This document shows positions 23,052 to 36,162 of a DNA stretch of 64,000 nt, in pieces. The translations under genes were made by a program, and so were the position numbers. This DNA is from Epiperipatus broadwayi (lineage: Eukaryota; Onychophora; Udeonychophora; Euonychophora; Peripatidae). A model generated the notes under the pieces. It saw only the letters and a program-made list of their open reading frames with translations. It was not told the origin of the DNA and ran no database searches. The stretch spans positions 2,498,411 through 2,562,410 of the forward strand of contig JAQFVV010000050.1 in the NCBI GenBank assembly GCA_028023455.1, given 5' to 3'. Positions within the stretch are counted from its first letter, which is position 1, and every line of letters begins with the position of its first letter.

Positions 23052-25756
23052 TGAAACAGTAAGGTCTGCTTTGCAGATCTTCGTTTCACCTTTTCTCACC
23101 TATTTCCTACCCTCATACCTTAGTTTGAACCCCAATCTATCGTAGTGTGTCTGCAATATGCTTATATACCGAAAATCCTGCCTAATTTTAAACCACGAGT
23201 ACAATGCTCGTATTATATATATATAAGTCATTCCCAAATAAATAAAAGATTATAGATTATGTATATGTTCACATAATTTTGATTTATTAAAAAGTAGGTT
23301 ATATAAGTCATAATTGCACACACACTATGATATGCATTTTAAAACATATCAAAATTATAAATTGTTAAAGTTATTTTGTTTGAATCTATTTACAAATATA
23401 TTACCGTCATAATATATTTTGATTTAAAATAAAATTCATTTAGTAAATATTCGTTTAGTAAATAGATTCAAATATTGCAAGTTAAAAGTAAAATAATTTT
23501 CATTTAATTTAATAAAAGTCATTCCAAATATTTCTTTAAAATAAATGAGGGACAATGGTTTAATTAGTTAATATTATATAAGTTTATCTAAAAACAGCAG
23601 ATGTCCACTTAAGGTTTTCTTTAATTAATAAAAGTAATTTTAATTAAATCTAGTTTGTAATTCGAATGTCGACAGGGAAATTAACAAAAGAAATTAATTA
23701 ATGTTGAATTCCTTTAGACATTCGGATAGATTTAATTACAGCTGATAAGTCCGATATATTTTTGTAATGCTCCAGGGCAGTTCTATTGTTAAAGTCTACT
23801 ATAAAAAGGGTTTTCTTTTGTTCTCCAGTTTTTCTAATGTTTCTAAGAGAAATCATTCTGAGTTCTATTCTAATAATTTGCTAACCTTGACATGACAGAG
23901 TAGAGGCGTTAAGATGGCTATGTCCCCTCAGAATAGCTGGCCGCTGCTCCAGACCATCGGAAGCTATCACATAAGGAACCCCGGAACTGCTGCTGCTGCA
24001 AAAATATGAACATTCCAGATTTTGCTGCTGAATTATAAAACCTGCCGAACATCTACCTGCAAATGCGTCTCCAGAGGTAACCTAAATTAACCCAAGAGCT
24101 CTTGTGATTCCTAACTAACATGCTATAGCTATTCTAAATTGTTTTCTGAAATTTCACATAACTTTATTATGTACTTCTTTAAAGTGTTCAAATATAATCA
24201 ACAGTTTTGCTCTATCCTTGGGTTAATATTTTCTATTTATAAAGCTTTCTTTTATTTTATTATGATAATGTGTCAGAATCGTCTTTGACCGAGTGAACTA
24301 TTCCCTTTATTGAAAGTAAGATGCTGCTATTAAGGCATATTTTAAATTTATAATTTTCCAATTTTATTATCTTGCAAATCACTCGTTCGAGGGCGATTCT
24401 TTTCTTTAATATATAATATAATCACATAGTTTAAAATCTACATGTTATTGATTTTAATCTAATATGAGAGTATGTGTGAGGTCAATGATTAAATGTGTCC
24501 CCTAATGCATGATTGCATATATAAATCTATACTTACTTTTCAAACCTGCAAGCATGCATTTTCCTATTTTAATTACCGTGTTCTACTTTAATTACAAAGT
24601 TCATCATTGACGTCGAGAATGTGCGGACCCTTTTAAATGAATTTCTGGGAATTTGATTGGGCATTTCTCTTAATCCAAGTAAAACCCATTCAGTATGTTT
24701 TGTATACACTCGTCTCATATTGCTGGTAAATGAATTGGTTGTTGAGACCGCTTTGTTTTATTTTTCCAAGGATTCTTTACACGGCTAAGGCCGTTCTCTT
24801 CGCCTTTTTGTGGTTTCCAGGCAGAGTGTGTCCCCAAATGACACACCTGGGAATTAAACGCAATCGTCATCCAGTCGCTAAGTTTCGGCTGTTCATAAAA
24901 ATACTCTCCTACGGGTTAGCGGCGATATGCCCTCCGTAATCATTCCGGATATTCAATATTGTTTTATTTTATATTTATTTTACAAAGCATCCATGATTTA
25001 AACATGTCACACCCTCCAACTTTAATAAATTCATTATCAGCAATACTGACCTCCCAATGCAACTCTATTATTATTATTCTCAAATAAATGCTTTGATCAC
25101 ATTCCCACTTTGTTGCTTAGTAAGCTTTTGTCCATGCTATTCTCGAAATCAATAAATATTTTAGAACACTTAATTTTCAAATATTTTCTTAGACTTGTAT
25201 AATTACTCAAAGCACCTCGCACATGTTCCTATCTCATCAAGCACATTATCGTAATGCTATTAGCCCAAGGAATAGAATATATCACTTTGCTTTAAAACCT
25301 TTTGTCATTTATTGAAATTAATGCCAATAATTATTTAATACATGTCCCTGTCTCATATAAGCAGACAGTGGGTTATATATATAATTTATATGAATAAATT
25401 TTGTGAAATTATTTAAAACTAAATTTGATCTCTTATTTTATTTGATTCCTATCACTGTCTTGGTCTATATATATATATATTTTCTGCATTTCTTTTGTAA
25501 ATCCATAGACGTTAATTAGCCACCCAAACTTCTTTTAGTATAGAGTCTTTTGTTTCTCCCTGACCACCAGGCACCGGTCAAAGGTTATACGAGTAGAGGC
25601 ATCAGATGTGTTATCACATAGATGGCGCTGTGAAATTTGGACTTTAGATTCAAACTTAGTATATCTAGAAGGCAACTCCTCCTAGAATGTTCAGTTTCAT
25701 GTCTGGGGTATGAATTCTGCAGTGTGTTAGTGAAATAGACGATTCTGACTGTTACA
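23052..25756 (+). repeat. 3' LTR
   Basis: A direct copy of 17,976-20,680, same length. It retains CpG at several places where the 5' LTR has TpG/CpA (for example 24,781-24,805) and the reverse elsewhere (25,341 ACATGT against ACGCGT at 20,267). It carries the TATA box at 23,800 and terminates at ACTGTTACA next to (AT)n. Confidence 0.93.
23800..23807 (+). promoter_or_regulatory. TATA box in 3' LTR
   Basis: TATAAAAA followed directly by GGG. The 5' LTR has an extra AAG here. Could drive read-through transcription into 25.8 kb and beyond. Confidence 0.5.
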
Positions 25757-26876
25757 ATATATATATATATATATATATGTCATCCTGATTTAATATCATG
25801 ATAACTTGGCTGGAATAAATTTTGAGAATCTATCAACATTATATAAAAGTATTATTATTGCTACAGGGTATCAACTGACCCCTGAAGAGAGTTAAGTGTA
25901 AAATTAACCCTGAGTTTGAATACTGGTCATAACAGACTTAGTAAAGGGAGGTGAAGATTGGATGAATTGAACTAAGTTGTATCTGTATTGAATGTTTAAA
26001 TATTAAATTATTATATTTGAAATAGATGCAATCATGGATTAGATTTTATTACATCATTCATGATATCATACATGAGAGCCAAGATCCAACTATATTTAGA
26101 TGCATTCACCCTCATTCCTTACAGAAATATGGACCATTACAAGCGTTATCATTCAGTTCATAAAAAGTTTGAAAACAAAAAGTAATTGGACTGGACACAA
26201 TCTGAGAATTTTAGGTTTCAGAGTTTGTCTATTTTTCTCTGCTCTAAGCAATGCAATGCTTTATATATATATATATTAATTTTTATTTACTGAATAGGTA
26301 AATACAAAGTCATCACTGTTAAAAACATAAAGAATGGAAACTAAATTTTATTATTATCTTAAATTTTGATTATTTAAGCTTACAGTAGATGGCGCTGTAG
26401 AAGTAGTTGAGGAGGCATACTGCTCCTCTATATACTCTTGTGGGTTAGAAGAATCAAGTGATGTTGTCTTGGAATACATCAAAATTATAACAAATGGGTA
26501 GTCTTCGGTTATATGGATGTAAACCATGGGAAGAAAAATATGCTAATGACTCATAAGATACATTTTAATCAAATCATATCCATTCAATTATATCAAGCCC
26601 TATTCTGATACAATAAATAATAGTGAATAATCATTTATATATTTATTGAAATGTGATGGGTGTAAATAATACTTGGCAAAAACATGGCAGTCATAAATAC
26701 ATTTGTTTATTATATACATAAATAGTAAATAAATGGATTGGCTGGAGGGATGAATAAATAGATTGATAGATAAAAAAAAAGATCCTAATAATTTTAATAA
26801 GGCTGTAAATAAATTCTTTTAAAAAAGTGATACTCAGAATATAAACTTATTCACAGAGCAACTAAATATGCATACA
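25757..26876. other. Unassigned AT-rich sequence after the LTR element
   Basis: Begins with the (AT)n target tract. No gene recognised. The phrase AGATGGCGCTGTAGAAG near 26,388 resembles short motifs at repeat borders elsewhere but is not enough for a call. Confidence 0.4.
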
Positions 26877-26896
26877 TTATGATGATGATGATGATC

Positions 26897-26986
<90 letters not shown>

Positions 26987-27015
26987 TTGTTGTTATTACC
27001 GTTGTTGTTATTATT
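26877..27015. repeat. (GAT)n/(TAA)n then (TTA)n trinucleotide array
   Basis: An ATG/GAT run passes into about 25 TAA/ATA units, then flips at about 26,960 to TTA units. It is a compound microsatellite with a short inverted centre. Confidence 0.95.
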
Positions 27016-27059
27016 ATAGTAACTTATTTGGAAATAGCTTATTTGTGAATAAGTTTGTA

Positions 27060-27615
<556 letters not shown>

Positions 27616-27734
27616 AAAAAATCTAAAATTGTATAAATGTAGTATATTTAAAAACTAATACATGTTATAAGATTCTTTCACAGTTTGAATTTAAGAATAT
27701 GATTAAAAGTTTATAAGCAAATATTTAAAAGAAA

Positions 27735-28035
27735 ATCAGGCTGAATTTAAAATAAGACAAATATCTGGAACATAGTTAGTTGAGATTTTATTAAGAATTA
27801 TATTTGAATGTAAAATCAAGAATGATAATCAATAGACTTTTGTCCTCACACATGACCAGTTCTTGTTCAAACTTAACTCTTAATAAAATCTGTCTAAATT
27901 TAAAATAAGACAAATGTCTGGTATATAATTAATTGAAGATTTTACCATGAATTATATTTGAATGTGAAATCAAGAATACAATCAATAGATTTTTATATTC
28001 ACACATGGGCAGTTTTGTTTAAACTTAATTCCAGG
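27735..28035. repeat. Diverged tandem duplication, ~150 bp x 2
   Basis: Two adjacent copies share TTTAAAATAAGACAAAT, AATTATATTTGAATGT, AAATCAAGAAT, AATCAATAGA and TTTAAACTTAA-type blocks in the same order. No coding potential. Confidence 0.75.
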
Positions 28036-29689
28036 TAAAAACTTTATTTATATACTTAAATATAGCATGTCTGAGAACAAAATTGTTTAAAATAATAAGT
28101 GAATAAGAAAAAAGTAAAAATTGAAACCAATCTAATAATTATTTAATTGTTTTTTTTAAACCAGTCACATTGTATATGAGAGTTTTCAAATTAATCACAT
28201 ATTATTTTATTTGTATTATTCTGTTAATGAGGTCCAACAGGTAATGTGACTATTTCTTCAGAGATAACATAGGAATTCAACACTTTAGATCACTCTTTTG
28301 TAATTATCTGTAGTAATATATATATACACTTTTTTAAATTGTAAATTTGTGATCTTGCAAATATTGATTTATTAATTTTAAAAAAGTTCTGAAGATGTCA
28401 GCATTTACCAAACAAGGAGAAAACATCAAAGTATATTTAGTCTATCCTCCACATTTTTAATTCTGTATCCAAGTTGTTGATGGTTTAGTTTCTTTGTAAT
28501 CTGGTTTCCATAGCATTTGTGAGATAACTTTGAGAAACTTTTTCAGGGAAAAAATGATGTTTTGTTAGTTAACATCGTTAAATAGTTCTGATTATTTTTA
28601 CATAATAATTGTATAATAAATAATTAGCACCAAAAGAATACATGTGCATATTTTGATTTTATTCATATATGTTGTATTTTTATAAAAATTTAATAAATTT
28701 GCCATAATTTTAACACAAAAAACTATGGTGGTAAGATGACAATGCCTTATGACATTAATCATTGATAGTCATTATCTCTCCTTATTAACACTGTGGTATG
28801 ATGTTCTGAAATGTCTCAAAAATTATCAAGCACTTTTAATCTTTTGAAGCAGAACTTGTTAGATTTAACAGCAATTAACATTTATTTATTTGCAATTTAA
28901 AACTATATTAAAAAATTGTTGATTTTCTAAAGATGGTTTTCTTACAGATTTTTAAAAAACAATTTTATAATTTTTGTTCTCATTACAAATTAATTTTTTT
29001 CTATATTTGAAAAGTTCAAATATATATTTTTTTAAAACTTTTTCATTTGTAAAATCAAATTTCTAAGAAATCAAGTTTAAATCATTGAATTTTAGTATAA
29101 AATAAAGCTTTTATACTGAAATTAAAGGTTAAACATTGATAAAATCTGCCACCAGGGCTAGCAATAGAAACAATCAGTCTCTTAAATGATTAAAGACAAA
29201 ATAATCTATATAGCTTGCCATACAAAGCTAGAATTCATGCATTCTTCATCTGACAGTTAACTTTAATTCCATTTTTTACAATAGGTGGCACTAGTATAGA
29301 AAACTGTTTTTGTTTACAATAGCACAGCAAGGTGAAAAAAATCACATGATGGTTTTGTTGTTGTTCTCACCAAAAACATAAATCAGCGAATTCAAAATAT
29401 TCTTTTAAAGAATAAATTATGTAAAATATCAAAATTTGTCTGTTTAAATTTTAAAAATATTGGCAAATAATAAATTAATTAGATATATTTTTTATAAATA
29501 GTAATAAATGATGAAATAAAACTTCATAATTGTTTTACTTTTATAAATCTGCAAAATTATCTAATTAATTACTTCCAATAGCTAAACTGACTCAATTTAA
29601 AGCAAATTTACTTAGATCTCTTATTTTGGATCACATACTAAGTGTTAACCAATGTATAAGCATAAGTAAAAAAAGAAATCAAACATTCA
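28036..29689. other. Unassigned AT-rich sequence
   Basis: No recognised gene or element. Poly(T/A)-rich throughout. Confidence 0.45.
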
Positions 29690-29975
29690 AAGGCTCATAT
29701 GTTGTTTGAAGACCAGAAGTAATGGATATAACCTATAATTCATGGAATTTAAGTTCAAAAATCTTCCATTTTATCCTTACCCTAAATCACACATGGCAAA
29801 ATAATCAAATGATTTGTTGCTTGCTAGATCATGTTTTGTTTGAGCACCAGAAGTGACTGAAATGAGCTGTAATTCTTGAACATTTAGTTTTTCAGTCTGC
29901 CATTAAACCACACAAGATGAAATAGTCAATGGTTTGATGTTTGGGAAGTTACATAATGTTTGAGGACCAGTAATT
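29690..29975. repeat. Diverged tandem repeat, ~125 bp x ~2.3
   Basis: Blocks GTTTGAAGACCAGAAGTAA, GTTTGAGCACCAGAAGTGA and GTTTGAGGACCAGTAAT recur at about 125-bp spacing, with AAATAATCAAATGATTTG and AAATAGTCAATGGTTTG between them. The short ORF at 29,903-30,106 (-) overlaps this and is not convincing. Confidence 0.7.
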
Positions 29976-32031
29976 TTAAATGTTAACAAATCCTCTTTCA
30001 AACCAGTTAAGCCACTTAGTTTAAGCTTGCCCATAGAGATTAATAAATCCTTATCCAATTCAGGATTTTCTGCATTCCAGACTAAATTATAGCTTATGGC
30101 TTTCATAAGTAAGAAGTTTTGAATCTGAGTCTGATGTATTTAAGTTTTTGGATCTTCTTCCATCTGTCACCATTTACTCCTTTTTTTAATTATCAAGCCA
30201 CCAGCTTAAAAATCAAAAATTATTTTAATAGTTTGAATCTAAACCCACTTCCTTATATGAGTACATATATCTTACACCAGTTTAGTATAAATATATATCA
30301 TCAAAAATGGAAAGAAAATATAAGAAACTAATTATAATTTAATAGCAGTAAACAAATGTAGTTCAGGAGTGCCACAATTATGACTTCACAAGGTGAACGT
30401 GTGCTCATGTGTTTTATAAATTCAACAGAGAACAATCTTTTTTTAAGCCAACATGTGAAACTAATTATATTAATTACAATAAGAATAACTGTTCAAATTT
30501 ATGTAAAACATCAATTAATTTAATTAATAATAAGTCTATTAAAATTAATAAAAATTACATATTTCATGCATAAATGATACATATTACTTTATTTTGTTAC
30601 ATTAGTAAAGATTTGGATTATTTTATGATTATTTTATTATTGGTCCTAATTAATTTTATATTTTAAAAAATGATAGACCTTGCTATGTATGTAATGTGAA
30701 TTGAGTTTTAATTATATTAAAATCACATTGAGAAGGGCATAAAATATTTACTGAAAAAAACTTATATTTATTATTCTTATAATTAAATATATATTGGAAT
30801 GGTATAGACTTAGGGTGAACCTGAGTTGATGGCAAATCATCATCATCAATTCTAATTAATAAAAAAAATAATAAATTAAATATAAAATGAATAATGAATA
30901 TAATGAGAGATCATGGGCATATGAGAACAATACAGAACTAACTATAACTATCAATTTACTCAACATTACAGACAAGTAGTAATAATCATCATAATGGATG
31001 AACAACAATAAAAAAATTGAGTCAATTTTGTGGCTGGATTTGAAATGGGTTTCTATAGACCAGGCCAATAATTTAGTCCTTGCCAGCTTGGGGCAGATTA
31101 TTTAAAGAATAATTTGGATGCACAATCTTAAATTCTAATCCATAAGAATATAACAATTAAAAAATATTACTGGGATATTAAAACTTGCTTATTATCATCA
31201 ATGTTCTGGCCACTTAGTATCATTAATGTACTGGACAACTATAAGCTTAATTTCTAAATAAATAATTAAAATAAAGTATAGTGCATGAACTTTAAAAGAT
31301 ATCCTCTTTGTGCCAACCAGGATCATCATCAATACAAAGTGCATAAACACAAAATATAAATCCCTTGTATATAAAATTTCATTATGTACAAATCCAATTC
31401 AGTGAACCAAAGCTCTATAAATGTTATTGTGAACAAATAATATAATCCTAATATATAATGATTTATAGTATTTTAGGATTAAATAAATTCACTGGAATAA
31501 CTTTAACAATGAAATATCATTTTATTAATAACAAAAAAATGAAATTAGGGTCTGCTGAATATGGTAACACATATAAATTATGCTATCTGATTTTGATTAA
31601 TACAATTAGCTATCACATTGTGATTTACAAATACCTCATAATGGGTTTACACAAAACACATATATATCAGCACACAGATGTATGGTACAATAATTTATAA
31701 GCATATTTGAATTGTCATAAATCTGAAAATTAAATTCATTTTTATAATATATAACTAATAACTGATTTAACATATATGTGTGTATGCATGGAAATGTATG
31801 CACACACTGGCATTTGTAAAAAATTACACCTAATAAAGCCTATTATATTTTCTTAATATACAATTAATTCACTGTCAAAAATATACATAAAATTCACATA
31901 TATATATATAAGCATTCATATGGGCTGTATAATAATTAAAATTAACATGTTCGAACTGTCAGACTTATATGAAAAATTAATTTCACTTTAAATAATATAT
32001 AAATGTACATCTATGATGTGTGCATATATAT
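29976..32031. other. Unassigned AT-rich sequence
   Basis: No recognised gene. ATCATCATCATC near 30,839 could be the 3' tail of an antisense RTE LINE but no coding block accompanies it. Confidence 0.4.
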
Positions 32032-32037
32032 ATATAT

Positions 32038-34253
32038 TGTAACAATCCGGAGCAGGTAGACTTACGTAAACTGCACTACAGGGCGCCATCTAGGCATTTG
32101 AACCTAGAAAAATTTATAAAGTAGGCAGATACGTAAGTACAAAAAAAAAATTTTTTTTTTTTTTTTTAATATTTTGGTTCCGGTCGTTAGCCCATGTCAC
32201 TAGCTCAGTGGAATAGCAGAGATTTAATAATATAATATAAGAATATATATATAAGAGGAATAAAATAAGCCACTGCCAGTAATTAACATACAAACATTTA
32301 TTTACGCACATATATATATAAGATTTAAAATTGTTTTAGTATCAGTTTACATTTTAACATTTAACATTATTTTTAACTTTACTTTAATTTACATTTAATT
32401 ACTATTATATGATAATTTTACATTTTAATTAAGTTCGCACATAAATTTATGAAAGCTTGTTTATAATGTTGAATATAGATCGGTTACATAGATTTCACGG
32501 TCAAAAACATTTCAAAAGAAACATAAACGATCAAAATACAAAATTATTGATTACTGACAAATTGCGGAAGGAAATTTATATGTAACCCAATAGTATTCAC
32601 CATAAAATACTTGCATTGTCACCAATAACTTAAAAGACATCTGAATAAATACATTTTAGATACCGTAAGGTATCATTATTTATCGAATGTCTATATATTT
32701 TGATCAAATATGAAAACCCAAAACATACTTAACCGATAACCAATCCATGCAAGCGTCTATAAACAACTTAAATTTAATGCATTTTTATTTAGGGTCAAGT
32801 ATGAATAGACCACATAGATTTGCATTTGAAAATAAAATATTCTATCCCTATTTAGCCTTAGGCTAAAATTCGCAGTCAAACTGGCATCAATTCATCTGAT
32901 ACATCGATGTATTCAATGTAATATGGAATACAACAGCACCAAAAAGATTAAGAGAGGGCATTGACCCTCATCAGATAGGAATATGACATCTATCTAATGA
33001 GAAGAACAATAAAAAAAAACTCCATAGAAAGGAACTGCGTTCTCTGTCTTATAATTCCTTCCATAGGCAAATGGGTGAGTGCGGCGTATATATAAACAAT
33101 TCTGCCAGTAGCGAATCTCCGACTACATCTACTAACTACATCAATATATCCAATCCATTGACCCAATTTAACAACGAAACAAATAACCTAAGATTACCCT
33201 CCCCTAATATAACTCTACAAATCTATACAGCCATTCATGCCTGACTTAAGTTTAACATTGATATATTTTAATTTATCGGAAAACAGAAATCATAAATAAC
33301 CTTAAAGAACAAAGTTAAATAAATGGAAATGATTTTAAATAAATAACTAACAAATACATCAAATAACATTATTAATGAAGAATTTAGTTTGGTCAGATAG
33401 GATTCTATTGCATTATTTACTAAAAAGTTTTAAAATTTAGAGTTCTTATTGTTTCAAGTGAATATAAAGTTCTTACGATTTTTAATTAAAACGTCCAACT
33501 TTATCCGTTGCTTGCCATGAACGTGAATTCCCACGCCGTCCTAAAATTGGTATTCTGTTGGCTGATTTATTTATCCATCCGGAGGTTTTTTGCTTTAACT
33601 GGTCCTCAATGTAGAAAAATGATAGTTCATTTCTTTTTCTTTCTTAGCAAAGCTGAAGGGATTGAATCGTGCGTCTTTTTTCAATCCCTTCTCCTTCACT
33701 TCCGCACTAACACATATCTCTCACATCGTAATAATCATTAACTAACTCATAATTTCCAAACTTGTCCTTTTTATATTAATGTGAAGGATTAAATTTACAT
33801 TACGTCACCGATGCGATGGTCCTTTCGCTGCGGTCCGATTCCATAGGGATTTCTTCTTATTTGCTAACAGTTTCTATTGTTTTCTTATCTGACCGATGTT
33901 TTTACATTTAAATGCCCAAGGCTGGTTTACATTTAACTAATTAACAATCATTTCCATTTCTGATTAATTAACCTGTTTTCCAAATCAAAAATATATTTAA
34001 AGATAAATTTAAAGATATAATTTTATCTCCAAATCTTTTTAAAATTTAGTTTTAAAATACTTTTTCTTTAATAAAGTTTTATTTTAATAATTTTTCATTA
34101 TCTGTGCGATTTAACATATATGAGTTTAAGATGATATTTAGTTTCAATTTTTAATTCTTAAAGAAAATTTTTAAATGCGAACTTTTTAATTTACTTTCAT
34201 GTTTAATAAATATAAAAAAAAAAACAATGTAACGAACATCTGTGCTCATTACA
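32038..34253 (+). mobile_element. Probable solo LTR (2.2 kb)
   Basis: It starts TGTAACAATCCGGAGC right after (AT)n and ends GCTCATTACA right before ATATATA, so it has TG...CA ends with inverted TGTAA/TTACA termini and compatible ATAT duplications. Inside is TATATATAAA at about 33,087 followed by a less AT-rich leader, as in the LTRs at 17,976 and 13.4 kb; CTACAAATCTATACA is shared with the 13.4-kb leader. No ORF of note and no second copy in the window, so recombination to a solo LTR is the simplest reading. Confidence 0.6.
33087..33096 (+). promoter_or_regulatory. TATA box of the solo LTR
   Basis: TATATATAAA preceded by GTGAGTGCGGCG and followed by a less AT-rich leader. This is the expected U3/R boundary. 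Confidence 0.45.
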
Positions 34254-34661
34254 ATATATAAATAGAAAGAAGCAAAGTTATTAATTCATTCATTATCTAA
34301 TGGTAAAAAAAGAGTTTAAAAAAAAAATATCAATTTTTTGACAATCCTTCATATAAGTTTTCTTTTTCTTTTTCAACAGGTTACTCTTGATTAATTATAA
34401 ACATCTTTAAACATATTCCAACAAGTTCTTTTATTCCCTAAACTAAAAAGATTTTTGAGTTTTCTTTTTTTAATAAAATATACTGAAAATACATCTTACT
34501 TCTTGTAGAATAAAGTTACTTTTTAAAAAAAAATTGTAATTTAAAAAATAAAACTGTCATTTTCAATAATTATTTAAAATCATATTCTCTCTCTCTCTAT
34601 ATATATATATATATGAAAAACAAAAACAAGTTAATCACGTAACCTGTTATCACTTGTTATT
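34254..34661. other. Spacer with (CT)n(AT)n microsatellite
   Basis: AT-rich sequence, with CTCTCTCTCT passing into (AT)n at 34,588-34,614. No gene. Confidence 0.6.
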
Positions 34662-34949
34662 TATGTTCAAAAGATGGCGCTTCACCAAAACCACCGAACA
34701 AGTGTAAGATTTGTTTACATAAACGAAAAAAGAGTCAGAAATTAACTACCTCTTTCATTTGCTCACCCCCAGATCAGCTGATTTCAAGCTGGTTTGCTCT
34801 CCTCAGTGGGGGAGCAAACCAGCTTGAAATCAGCTGATCTGGGGGTGAGCAAATGAAAGAGGTAGTTAATTTCTGACTCTTTTTTCGTTTATGTAAACAA
34901 ATCTTACACTTGTTCGGTGGTTTTGGTGAAGCGCCATCTTTTGAACATA
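34662..34949. mobile_element. Palindromic MITE, arms identical, TA target
   Basis: The element 34,664-34,947 (284 bp) has 136-bp arms (34,664-34,799 and 34,812-34,947) that I find identical base for base, and a 12-bp centre. Ends are TGTTCAAAAGATGGCGC and its complement. TA dinucleotides at 34,662-34,663 and 34,948-34,949 fit the target duplication of Tc1/mariner-type elements. No transposase is present. Identity between arms implies very recent insertion or gene conversion between them. The 63-codon minus-strand ORF across it is a by-product of the palindrome. Confidence 0.85.
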
Positions 34950-35614
34950 TATATATTATATACAAATCTCTACTAAGCAGTCATATTTTATATATAATAT
35001 GACCCAATACCTTTATCTGTGCCTCTCTGCATATAGATATTACAGTTTGGTTAAGCTAATGCCTTTTAAAGCAGTAGACTGGCTTGTTATCATCTTCAAG
35101 AAAGATATAATCCAATAACTGATGTCATACATACAATTATCTCCATTTAGTCTAGAATTTGCTAGACTTCAAGCATAGCAGCTATTACACAATATATACA
35201 GGCTAATGAACTATTGAAAAGCTGGGTCTTGCTTCCATGTAAATCCAAAATTTACTGTTGTGAACTAGTAGCAGCAGATAGACTTGAACGCTCTTGCTTT
35301 CAGTTACAACTTCATAGTCTCTGTGATAATCTATACAACTGTAAAAAAACCTCTCCCTAATCTTTTTCTTCAACATTTTTATAGTCCAGATGGGAAAAAA
35401 TAAGTAACTAAAAATAAATTTTCCCTATTTAGGTTGAAAAAAGATAATAACTATTTTTCAATTTGCATTAATCCTTTCAAAAACAACTCTGTAGGACCTT
35501 TATCAAAATATGTTATACAAGCTTTAATTAAAAACAAATTTAATCAAATCAAAATAGACAGTGGAATTTTATAATTAAGCCAATAAACTATGCTTGCTTA
35601 TAATTGTTATTAAA
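34950..35614. other. Unassigned sequence
   Basis: No recognised gene. Somewhat less AT-rich from 35,080 to 35,340, but no motif or ORF. Confidence 0.4.
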
Positions 35615-35711
35615 ACAGGCAAACTTTCTATGTATTGCCACTCAGTGCAAGCCAGAGTAATCAATGGATGCCAGAAGGTTTGTGCATAAAATCCCCATCT
35701 AGTGCCTTCTC

Positions 35712-35767
35712 ATCCAATATCCTCAGACTAGTTTCTGGCTTGTATTCATCAGTGAGGAGCCTTGAAT
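35712..35767 (-). ncRNA. Hammerhead ribozyme (type I), stem II shortened
   Basis: Minus strand: ATTCAA, GGC, TCCTCA, CTGATGA, ATACAAGCCA, GAAAC, TA, GTC, TGAGGA, TA, TTGGAT. Inner stem I (TCCTCA with TGAGGA) pairs perfectly over six bases, and the outer strands pair at most positions. Both core boxes and the GTC cleavage triplet are intact, but three or four bases of the 5' side of stem II are missing, which would weaken it. Confidence 0.6.
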
Positions 35768-36103
35768 CTGAGAGCACTGTACCTAGATCCTAGGATCTAA
35801 TGCAACCCTCCAGCAGCCACCTTTTATCTTTACTTAACTACAAAACTATGAGTCTTAAATTGAAAATGCTATATTTTCAATCCAAGCTCATTAGCTTATA
35901 TAGTCATATAGGTCTGAACTCAGTTTTCAGTATCTATACATTTTGGTGACTTTGGTTTTTAATTACCATAGCCACCACTATCCCATTAGGCAGCATTGGT
36001 TTTAAGCCAATAAACATCACATGGTCATCATTTCTTATACTTGCTTATAACTGTTATTAAGACAGGCAAAACTCTATATGTATTACCACTCAGAGCAAGC
36101 CAG

Positions 36104-36162
36104 ATCCAAGGCTCCTTACTGATGAAGGCCACAAGCCAGAAACTAGTCTAGGAATATTGGAT
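36104..36162 (+). ncRNA. Hammerhead ribozyme (type I), core intact
   Basis: Order: outer stem I ATCCAA; GGC; inner stem I TCCTTA; CTGATGA (36,119-36,125); stem II GGC/GCC around CCACAA; GAAAC (36,139-36,143); TA; GTC, with cleavage expected after 36,148; inner stem I TAGGAA; TA; outer stem I TTGGAT. The outer strands are perfect complements. The inner stem has five of six pairs, counting one G-T, where sister copies have six. Stem III is only A-C/G-T, as in the very short stem III of several animal type I hammerheads. The internal loop in stem I facing the stem II loop is the usual tertiary-contact layout. An A-A mismatch at the base of stem II is atypical. Confidence 0.7.

Larger units (their letters stand above)
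17976..25756 (+). mobile_element. Complete non-autonomous LTR retrotransposon (7.78 kb)
   Basis: Two 2,705-bp direct repeats start TGAAACAGTAAGG and end CTGACTGTTACA, giving TG...CA ends with inverted TGWAACAGT termini. They flank a 2,371-bp internal region with a primer-binding-site candidate, one intact 258-codon ORF and a short purine tract. Left (17,963-17,975) and right (25,757-25,779) flanks are both (AT)n, compatible with a 4- or 6-bp duplication of ATAT(AT). No protease, reverse transcriptase, RNase H or integrase is encoded, so replication would need proteins in trans, as in large retrotransposon derivatives. Long LTRs and a Lys-type primer site suggest a Ty3/gypsy relative (inference). 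Confidence 0.9.

Noticed and set aside
34774-34965. 63-codon minus-strand ORF
   Set aside because: It reads across the palindromic MITE and a (TA)n tract. No independent support.
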